Below are positions 7,470 through 16,238 of a DNA stretch of 16,238 nt, in pieces (positions within the stretch are counted from its first letter, which is position 1; each line of letters opens with the position of its first letter). The stretch is from Desulfobacula sp. (GTDB lineage Bacteria; Desulfobacterota; Desulfobacteria; Desulfobacterales; Desulfobacteraceae), in NCBI GenBank assembly GCA_011390085.1, contig JAABTB010000011.1, positions 1-16,238 of the forward strand, read 5' to 3'. The notes beneath the pieces are model-generated. The model saw nothing but the letters and a program-made list of their open reading frames with translations, ran no database searches and had not been told where the DNA came from. The position numbers and the translations under genes are program-made.

Positions 7470-8132
7470 ATGATGAAAAACTGGGTATATCTGTTTGATG
7501 AAGTAGATCGGATACAGGAACAATTTGACGGAAGTTGGGAAAAGGTACGTGACTTGTTGGGCGGCAAGGGCGCCAATCTTGCCGAGATGGTTCGCCTTGG
7601 CCTGCCTGTGCCGCCCGGTTTTACGGTGACGACACAGGCTTGTAACGCTTACCTTGCCGGTGGTAAAACCCTGCCTGACAGGATGTGGGATCAGGTAGTC
7701 GAAGCACTGAGAAAAGTGGAGAAAGTTACGGGCAAAACTTTTGGCGGGGAAAAGAACCCCCTCCTGGTATCCTGCCGTTCGGGCGCCAAATATTCAATGC
7801 CGGGAATGATGGATACGGTGCTTAATATCGGGCTCAACGATCACACTGCCAAAGGTTTGATTGCCCAGTGCGGTGATGAAAGATTTGTTTATGATGCCTA
7901 CCGTCGATTGGTCCAGATGTTCGGCAGCGTAGTGATGGGAGTTCCCGACGATGTGTTTGAGGCGGTGATTTCTAAAACGCGGCGCCGTTTAGGCATACAA
8001 AACGATGCGGATTTGTGCGCGGAAGATTGGAAAAACATCACGGCTGAATTCAAAGAAATTTATCGGCATTATGCCCACCATGCTTTTCCGGATGATCCCT
8101 CGCCCATGCGGCACTCACAATATAAACCCTGA
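7470..8132 (+). pseudogene. ppdK: Pyruvate, phosphate dikinase, N-terminal fragment (truncated)
   Basis: The first ~210 residues are a clear match to the N-terminal nucleotide-binding domain of pyruvate phosphate dikinase, which interconverts pyruvate, ATP and Pi with PEP, AMP and PPi. Visible landmarks are LLGGKGANLAEMVRLGLPVP, VSCRSGAKYSMPGMMDTVLN and DERFVYDAYRRLVQMFGSVV. The match stops at HAFPDDP, where intact enzymes continue with a conserved region. Here an unrelated tail (SPMRHSQYKP) ends at a stop. An intact enzyme has about 880-900 aa, so the phosphohistidine domain, the PEP/pyruvate barrel and even the rest of the ATP-grasp domain are absent. No continuation was seen in other frames before 8264, so this is a deletion or rearrangement rather than a simple frameshift. 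The start has a good aaggag (7457-7462) and sits 11 bp after iorB, so the fragment is probably still translated. Whether the 220-aa piece has a function is unknown; pseudogene is the simpler reading. Confidence 0.8.
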
Positions 8133-11798
<3,666 letters not shown>

Positions 11799-11818
11799 CA
11801 ATAGTATAAACAGATAGA

Positions 11819-11849
11819 AAAGGGCCGGGACAAAAATTTCCGGCCCTTT
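11819..11849 (+). terminator. Intrinsic-type terminator after PFOR gene
   Basis: The arms aaagggccgg and ccggcccttt form a perfect 10-bp stem, extendable by G-U and A-T pairs, around an A-rich loop, 20 bp past the PFOR stop. The 3' arm ends in ttt, followed by ccatctt, so the T tract is short. An A run precedes the 5' arm. This is a convincing end for the PFOR transcript. Confidence 0.8.
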
Positions 11850-11896
11850 CCATCTTAAACGAAAATGAATATTAAAAAACGTTAAAGAGAACAGTG

Positions 11897-12418
11897 ATGA
11901 CCAATGTCATGCGGCAAAAGGCCGTAACCGGCCTGAAACAGGGCGATACCTTTGTTTATAAAAGGACGTTTACGCGGGAAGAAACCCTGGACTTCGGAGA
12001 CATGACCCGGGATTACAATCCGGTCCATTATGATAAGCGCTGGACAGGGGAAAAAGGGTTTAAGGGCCTTATCTGCCACGGCCTTCTTGTGGGCTCCATG
12101 ATCTGCGAATTCGGCGGTCAGGTGGGATGGCTGGCCTCAGGCATGAACTTTAAATTTATCCGGCCCGTTTATTTCCAGGACACCATTCAATGCCGGGTAA
12201 CCATTACCAAAATCAGCAACGAGGGCCGGGCAGAGGCCGAGGCGGTATTCACCAACCAGGACGGTCAGGAGGTGGGTAAAGCCCATATGACGGGCCGTCT
12301 GCCCATGGATAAGGAAAAACAGATTTTGTCCGCCATGGTCACGGAAGGGGACCCGACCAACAAATTATCGGATGCCGCCTATCCTTTGATGCAGGACCGA
12401 CTGATGCAGGACCGATAA
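11897..12418 (+). CDS. MaoC-type hot-dog dehydratase / (R)-specific enoyl-CoA hydratase-like
   Basis: The 173-aa product belongs to the MaoC / R-hydratase hot-dog family, which reversibly hydrates enoyl-CoA thioesters to (R)-3-hydroxyacyl-CoA. The diagnostic segment is FGDMTRDYNPVHYD (about residues 33-46), with the Asp39 and His44 catalytic pair at the five-residue spacing known from PhaJ-type hydratases. It is followed by FKGLICHGLLVGSMI, the usual family helix. The length is near that of single-hot-dog members (130-170 aa). ATG 11897 is preferred over the GTG at 11894, with aaagaga at 11884-11890. The last ten residues are a tandem repeat (LMQDR twice) encoded by a 15-bp duplication. It stands after the PFOR terminator and converges with the amidohydrolase 13 bp away. 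Substrate unknown; a role in acyl-CoA metabolism or in hydroxyacyl-CoA synthesis is plausible. Confidence 0.88.
   Translation: MTNVMRQKAVTGLKQGDTFVYKRTFTREETLDFGDMTRDYNPVHYDKRWTGEKGFKGLICHGLLVGSMICEFGGQVGWLASGMNFKFIRPVYFQDTIQCRVTITKISNEGRAEAEAVFTNQDGQEVGKAHMTGRLPMDKEKQILSAMVTEGDPTNKLSDAAYPLMQDRLMQDR
12387..12415 (+). repeat. 15-bp tandem duplication at the 3' end of the MaoC-type gene
   Basis: The unit tgatgcaggaccga occurs twice (12387-12400 and 12402-12415), separated by one base, a 15-bp period that keeps the reading frame. It duplicates the C-terminal residues LMQDR just before the stop. It looks like replication slippage and is probably neutral, as it lies beyond the hot-dog fold. Confidence 0.9.
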
Positions 12419-12431
12419 ACCCCGGCAAAGA

Positions 12432-13991
12432 TCAACGCCTCCTGTTGAAGAGGGCCTTCCATAAAAGATTTCCGAGCCCCTGCTCTTTTTTATAGGGATT
12501 TCCTCCCAGATACAGGGACTCGACCTTCAGCCCCGAAAGAGCCTCTTTTTTTAAGTCCAGGGGATTTTTATTCAGCACCACCATATCGGCTTTTTTTCCG
12601 GGTTCAAGGGAGCCCCTGGCCTTGTCATCAAACCCGGACCAGGCCGTTTCCCAGGTAAACATTCGGATGGCTTCCATGACGGAAACGGATTCAGATTCGT
12701 TAAAATGATTGCAGGCACAATGGATTCCCAGGATCGGGTCCGGTAGGGTCACCGGCGCATCAGATCCGCCCGAAATATGAATCCCCATGTCCAGCATGGT
12801 CCTGAACGGAGACATCCCAAGGGTGCGCTTTCCCAGAATTTCCTGAAGATAGGACAGGGGTTCCAGGTTCAGATGGAGCAAAGAGGGCTGGGCGGCTATG
12901 CCGATCCGGTAACGGGCGCAGATGTCAAGTCCTTTGGGGGTGGCCATAAAAGCATGGATGATGCTGTGGCGGTGGTCTTCCCGGAAATTATGTTTCAAAA
13001 CCGTTTCAAAGATCCGGGTGGCCTGGTCAAAGGCCCTGTCACCGATGGCGTGCATCTGGACCTGGAGTCCCTTATCATGGGCTTTTTGAACAAAATCAAG
13101 CAGGGTTTTATCCTCATAAACCAGGACGCCGTAATTGCCCGGATCATTTTCATAGGGTTGGTTCAGGGCTGCGTCAAGGGAGCCGAAACAGCCGTCCAGG
13201 GCCGTTGCAAAACAGCCGCCGATCCGGGGCAGCTTCCGTTTCAGCACCTTTTGGATGTCCATGGTCTGGAAAAATACCCGGAACAAAAAGGGGTTGGCCA
13301 GGCCCCCGGCCATAAACCGGACCAGATCCACATCCAGGTCCAGGGGAAAGCCGACGCCTTCAGCCGAATGGACAAGGCCGATGCCCTTTTCTGCTATTTT
13401 ATCCACCGCCGTCAGCATATGTTTTAAAAGGACCACCGGCGAGACCTTGGAGGAGGCAAAATCCACGGCTTTATAAAAGGCTTCCTGGAAAAACTGCCCG
13501 GTTTCCGGGTGATAGCCGCGAAGGTCTTTTATTCCGGCGGGCAAAAGGTTCAGCATGGCCGTATTGGCAACACCGGCGTGGCCGTCGTATTTCACCAGTA
13601 TCACGGGTCGTTTTTTTTCGATGCCGTCCAGCTCTTTCCGGGTGATCATCCGCTTTTCCTCAAGGCTGTGGGCGGACAGGCCGAAACCGAAAACAATTTT
13701 GCAGCCGGTGTCATTGATATAGCGTTTCAGGATATCTGAAAGGTCTGAAAAATTTTTAGCATCCCTCACATCCAGAGTGGATGAAAAAAGCGAATAGGAG
13801 GTGAAATGAAGATGGGAGTCTGTAAATGCTGGAATCAAGGCCTTTTCTCCCAGGTCTGTGACCGGTTCCCCCCGGTACTGTTCCGGCAGGGAATCGCCGG
13901 TGAATTCAATGGTCCCGTTTTTTTCAACCAGATATTGATACACTGTGTCGGTTGCATCGCAGGTGATGACCGGTCCTTTAAAAATTTTCAT
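12432..13991 (-). CDS. YtcJ-type metal-dependent amidohydrolase (Amidohydro_3)
   Basis: This 519-aa protein is a member of the amidohydrolase superfamily, YtcJ-like branch, whose members hydrolyse diverse amides or formamides; the substrate here is unknown. The N-terminal metal motif is FTDSHLHF (His60, His62), preceded by the usual GEKALIPAF strand. Later signatures are KYDGHAGVANTAM (135-147), QMHAIGDRAFDQ (313-324), DHRHSIIHA (340-348) and the Asp of SGGSDAP (Asp412). The C-terminal GSLEPGKKADMVVLNKNP closes the small composite domain. The length fits the family (about 520-560). No signal peptide is seen, so it is probably cytoplasmic. The start is supported by aagggaga (minus strand, 13998-14005), six bases upstream. 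It is 70 bp downstream of the M15 peptidase gene on the same strand and could be co-transcribed with it. Nothing links it clearly to the aromatic genes. Confidence 0.92.
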   Translation of the reverse strand: MKIFKGPVITCDATDTVYQYLVEKNGTIEFTGDSLPEQYRGEPVTDLGEKALIPAFTDSHLHFTSYSLFSSTLDVRDAKNFSDLSDILKRYINDTGCKIVFGFGLSAHSLEEKRMITRKELDGIEKKRPVILVKYDGHAGVANTAMLNLLPAGIKDLRGYHPETGQFFQEAFYKAVDFASSKVSPVVLLKHMLTAVDKIAEKGIGLVHSAEGVGFPLDLDVDLVRFMAGGLANPFLFRVFFQTMDIQKVLKRKLPRIGGCFATALDGCFGSLDAALNQPYENDPGNYGVLVYEDKTLLDFVQKAHDKGLQVQMHAIGDRAFDQATRIFETVLKHNFREDHRHSIIHAFMATPKGLDICARYRIGIAAQPSLLHLNLEPLSYLQEILGKRTLGMSPFRTMLDMGIHISGGSDAPVTLPDPILGIHCACNHFNESESVSVMEAIRMFTWETAWSGFDDKARGSLEPGKKADMVVLNKNPLDLKKEALSGLKVESLYLGGNPYKKEQGLGNLLWKALFNRRR

Positions 13992-14061
13992 CCGGGGTCT
14001 CCCTTATCCTCGATTTTTTGTTTTGACATCCCTTTTGTCTGTATATCGCGATCAATATACT

Positions 14062-14898
14062 TTAGCCCACCTCAATATGCCAGGGTTCAAACCGGACGCC
14101 CAGATTATTGTCCCGCTCGTACCGGAATTTCAGATACCCGAGATCAATGAGTTTTTTATAGACAGGGGTTTGGGTAAAGGCTTCCGTAAAATTTTGGGTC
14201 CCATACCCCTTCTGCCCCACATCAAAATCCCCGATGCCGTGAAAGGAATAACCGGGCGGGGCCAGGGACCTGGATGCCAGGGAAAGATTTCCCCGGCTGA
14301 CCTTGGCCTTGTTCAGGAATAAAAGAAATTGTTTCATGACGCTGCGGACCCCCGAGGTCAGGACGGCATCGCTGCCCACCTGTTTTTGGATTTCCCGATA
14401 GAGTTCAGCGGGCCTGCCCTGGTAAAGATAATTACCGGTAAAGGGGATTTTTTCCACCTTGTTTTTGCTGATCTTACCGGTAATGGTTTTGATGGGTTTT
14501 TCACCCATGAACCCATAGGTTTCACCCTGGGAATAAAAAATAAGCTCAAGGAAATCCAGTTCCGGTTTTGGGAATTCGCCGATATCGGCATAGGCTTTGC
14601 CGAATTTCAAGGTTTCATCAAAACCAAGGAGGCAGAAATTGGAATATCCCACAACAGCCTGGACCTTTTTCAATCGGGCCAGAGATGAATTCAGTTGCGG
14701 AAGGAGTGCCTCTTCAAGGAAGACGTCATCTTCAAAAATCGTGTCAAAGAGGCGTTGTTTGATTAACCGGTCCTTGATATGATCATCCACAGACCCGGAT
14801 GGGTCTGCAACCAGGGTTGCCCCATGGGTTTTTGCAAAAGGAAATGCAGCCAGGGTCAAGGCCAGGGCAGCCTGTTTTAAAAAGCGTCTTCTTTCCAT
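14062..14898 (-). CDS. Tat-exported M15 family D,D-carboxypeptidase (VanY-like)
   Basis: The product is a zinc peptidase of the M15 (VanY / D-alanyl-D-alanine carboxypeptidase) type, acting on peptidoglycan peptides in the periplasm. From the ATG at 14898 it has 278 aa. It opens with a twin-arginine signal: MERRRFLKQA, a hydrophobic stretch ALALTLAAFPFA, and a likely cleavage near THGA. An in-frame ATG at 14940 would add 14 residues; neither start has a clear ribosome site, and I prefer the one nearer the Tat motif. The C-terminal catalytic domain shows SGVRSVMKQF, then YSFHGIGDFDVG, the SxHxxGxxD zinc motif (His220, Asp226), and FEPWHIE, where the Glu before WH is catalytic and His274 is the third zinc ligand. 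The region between about residues 30 and 170 is less recognisable. The family call is good; the exact bond cleaved is inferred from the family. Confidence 0.8.
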   Translation of the reverse strand: MERRRFLKQAALALTLAAFPFAKTHGATLVADPSGSVDDHIKDRLIKQRLFDTIFEDDVFLEEALLPQLNSSLARLKKVQAVVGYSNFCLLGFDETLKFGKAYADIGEFPKPELDFLELIFYSQGETYGFMGEKPIKTITGKISKNKVEKIPFTGNYLYQGRPAELYREIQKQVGSDAVLTSGVRSVMKQFLLFLNKAKVSRGNLSLASRSLAPPGYSFHGIGDFDVGQKGYGTQNFTEAFTQTPVYKKLIDLGYLKFRYERDNNLGVRFEPWHIEVG

Positions 14899-15120
14899 GG
14901 GCAAGAGCTTTCGAACGCGTACTTGGGTTAAGGGTTCCATGCTTTCATGCAGAAAATAAACTAAATTTTTACCCGGTTCAAGCTAAAAGATTCATTGGTC
15001 AATCCGGAGTTAAAGCCGGAAAATACGGCCTGTGCCGGACTGTCGTTTAGGGGCCGGATTCTGACCTATCTTCGCTGACAAACGGGAACCCTTAACCCTA
15101 TCCGTTTCCGTCAAATTTTC

Positions 15121-15149
15121 TTGCATAATCAGACCTGCCGGTTTATCAT
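15121..15149 (+). promoter_or_regulatory. Candidate sigma70-type promoter for the NYN gene
   Basis: ttgcat (15121-15126) and tatcat (15144-15149) are separated by 17 bp, the ideal spacing. The -10 matches the consensus at five of six positions and the -35 at only the first three. The predicted transcript would have a leader of about 45 bases before the ATG at 15200. The remainder of the divergent gap (14899-15120) shows no other feature that I can support, although it must also contain the promoter for the leftward peptidase gene. Confidence 0.4.
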
Positions 15150-15199
15150 GACGCCGGACCTTAAAGGCAAAGACATTAACGGAAAGAACAAAGGGACAT

Positions 15200-15940
15200 A
15201 TGACGGATTTAAAAACCGAAAAACTGGCCGTATTAATTGATGCAGACAATGCCCAGCCCGGCATTGTGGAAGGGTTGCTCACGGAAATTGCAAAATACGG
15301 AACCGCCAATGTAAAACGGATTTATGGGGATTGGACCATACCGGATCTGAAGGGGTGGAAGGAATTTTTATTGCAGTATTCCATTCAGCCCATCCAGCAG
15401 TTCAGATATACCACAGGGAAAAACGCCACAGACAGCGCCATGATCATTGATGCCATGGATCTTTTGTATACAAACCGGTTTGACGGATTCTGCATCGTCT
15501 CCTCCGACAGCGATTTTACCAAACTGGCCTCACGGATCAGGGAAGCCGGACTTTTTGTCTATGGATTCGGCGAGAAAAAAACGCCGGGACCCTTTGTGTC
15601 GGCCTGTGATAAATTCATCTTTACCGAGGTGCTGCGGTCAAAGGATGAGGATGCCGTTAAAATCAACCGCAAAACCGCATCGGAATTAAAACAGGATACA
15701 AAGATGGTGAACCTTCTGCGCCGGGCTGTTGAAAACAGCTCCGACGACAGCGGCTGGGCCCATCTGGCCTCGGTGGGGAGCCATATCGCAAAACAGGCCC
15801 CGGAATTTGATCCGAGAAATTACGGGTATAAAAAACTCGGAGAACTCGTTGCTGCCACAAAACTTTTCCAGATCGAAGAAAGAGAAGTGGGCGACGGCCC
15901 TTCAAAATCAATCTATTTAAAAGACATCAGACGACGATAA
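15200..15940 (+). CDS. NYN-domain (LabA/MARF1-type) putative RNase with C-terminal OST-HTH domain
   Basis: Residues 8-145 form a NYN (PIN-like) domain, a metal-dependent nuclease fold: LAVLIDADNAQ (Asp14, Asp16), GKNATDSAMIIDAMDLL (Asp78, Asp84) and IVSSDSDFTKLASRIRE (Asp103, Asp105). These acidic residues are all present, so an active nuclease is likely. A linker of about 20 residues leads to an OST-HTH/LOTUS domain at about 167-243, recognised by LLRRAVENSSDDSGWAHLAS and EFDPRNYGYKKLGELV. LOTUS domains bind RNA, including G-rich RNA, in eukaryotic proteins. The total of 246 aa is typical of the bacterial two-domain form. ATG 15200 has aaaggga at 15190-15196, a rather short spacing. A candidate promoter lies upstream and a hairpin follows the stop. 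The cellular target is unknown; no toxin or antitoxin partner is evident. Confidence 0.92.
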   Translation: MTDLKTEKLAVLIDADNAQPGIVEGLLTEIAKYGTANVKRIYGDWTIPDLKGWKEFLLQYSIQPIQQFRYTTGKNATDSAMIIDAMDLLYTNRFDGFCIVSSDSDFTKLASRIREAGLFVYGFGEKKTPGPFVSACDKFIFTEVLRSKDEDAVKINRKTASELKQDTKMVNLLRRAVENSSDDSGWAHLASVGSHIAKQAPEFDPRNYGYKKLGELVAATKLFQIEEREVGDGPSKSIYLKDIRRR

Positions 15941-15943
15941 CGG

Positions 15944-15980
15944 CCGGGTCGGGGTCACGGAAGCTTTGACCCTGATCCGG
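15944..15980 (+). terminator. Hairpin after the NYN gene
   Basis: Bases 15944-15957 can pair with 15967-15980 over 14 bp (two G-U pairs) around a 9-base loop, starting four bases after the NYN stop. It is followed by gacatcctga and then an A run rather than Ts, so it is at best a weak terminator on the + strand. It also sits just upstream of the next start at 16003 and could be part of that gene's leader. Confidence 0.45.
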
Positions 15981-16002
15981 GACATCCTGAAAAAATAATC
16001 AT

Positions 16003-16238
16003 ATGAAATTCAATGTAAAAGCGATAGAAACCGTCAGCCGGGATTTTTTTTGCACGTATGGAACGCAAAAGCTTCTGGGCCGAGGCTTTTTTGCAGAGAT
16101 CGGGACCCAAAGAAAAGAAGATGTTTTTGATAGCCTTGTGAAACGCTGCGGGTATGAAAATAATGAAACCGGTTTCTTTGAGGCTGTTCTTTCCCAGGTC
16201 AAAAAAAAGACAGATCCAATTGTTATTAAAGGGGTCGA
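16003..16238 (+). CDS. Unrecognised protein, N-terminal part (runs off window end)
   Basis: An open frame begins at ATG 16003, 13 bases after an in-frame stop at 15988-15990, and continues without a stop to the last base (78 complete codons). It reads MKFNVKAIETVSRDFFCTYG at the start and has a mixed charged and aromatic composition. No signal peptide, membrane segment or known motif is seen, and I do not recognise a family. No clear ribosome site precedes the ATG. It follows the NYN gene by 62 bp and might share its transcript. An opposite-strand frame over the same bases looks like a shadow, so this frame is preferred, with moderate confidence. Confidence 0.5.
   Translation, partial: MKFNVKAIETVSRDFFCTYGTQKLLGRGFFAEIGTQRKEDVFDSLVKRCGYENNETGFFEAVLSQVKKKTDPIVIKGV

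Noticed and set aside
12777..13427. 216-codon open frame on the + strand
   Set aside because: It lies antisense inside the well supported amidohydrolase gene, has no family signature, and reads as a shadow of that gene's codon bias.
12432..13991. Dihydroorotase or ring-amidase role tying this gene to the aromatic pathway
   Set aside because: The motifs fit the YtcJ-like Amidohydro_3 branch, and the gene sits in a separate, opposite-strand unit beyond the PFOR terminator.

Overview
The window looks like chromosome of a strictly anaerobic, aromatic-degrading bacterium, most likely a sulfate-reducing Desulfobacterota member of the Desulfobacteraceae type. The main reason is bamA, the ring-cleaving hydrolase that marks the benzoyl-CoA pathway. 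It sits beside two ferredoxin-linked 2-oxoacid oxidoreductases (IorAB-type and a one-chain PFOR). The lineage is an inference from gene content; there is no rRNA or tRNA to test it.

Layout. (1) Positions 1-8132, + strand: an aromatic/2-oxoacid metabolism region. It opens with the 3' part of an HMG-CoA-lyase-like DRE-TIM metallolyase, then bamA. After a strong hairpin comes a tight run: a 470-aa left-handed beta-helix protein of unknown function, a biotin-carboxylase homologue that has lost its catalytic residues, iorA, iorB (ATGA overlap), and the first quarter of a pyruvate phosphate dikinase gene. (2) Positions 8133-8279: an AT-rich gap with no confident promoter. (3) Positions 8280-11849: a full-length pyruvate:ferredoxin oxidoreductase (nifJ/por) with its own hairpin terminator. 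(4) Positions 11897-12418: a MaoC-type hot-dog dehydratase. It converges on (5) two minus-strand genes, a YtcJ-type amidohydrolase and a Tat-exported M15 D,D-carboxypeptidase. (6) From 15200, + strand: a NYN-domain/OST-HTH protein and the start of an unrecognised gene cut by the window end.

How the genes may work together. BamA hydrates and opens 6-oxocyclohex-1-ene-1-carbonyl-CoA to 3-hydroxypimelyl-CoA. IorAB would oxidise an arylpyruvate (or related 2-oxoacid) to an acyl-CoA and reduce ferredoxin. PFOR does the same with pyruvate. Reduced ferredoxin is what benzoyl-CoA reductase systems consume, so the arrangement is consistent with coupling amino-acid or pyruvate oxidation to ring reduction. 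That coupling is inference.

The most unusual part is 2291-8132. The biotin carboxylase paralogue is collinear with AccC through its ATP-grasp core, but lacks the Mg/bicarbonate/biotin residues and about 40 residues of the C-terminal domain. It is encoded between an orphan beta-helix protein and an IorA whose first ferredoxin motif carries His in place of one Cys. This set may be an undescribed accessory module around an IOR-type enzyme. The truncated ppdK at its end, next to a visible rise in G+C, may mark a rearrangement junction.
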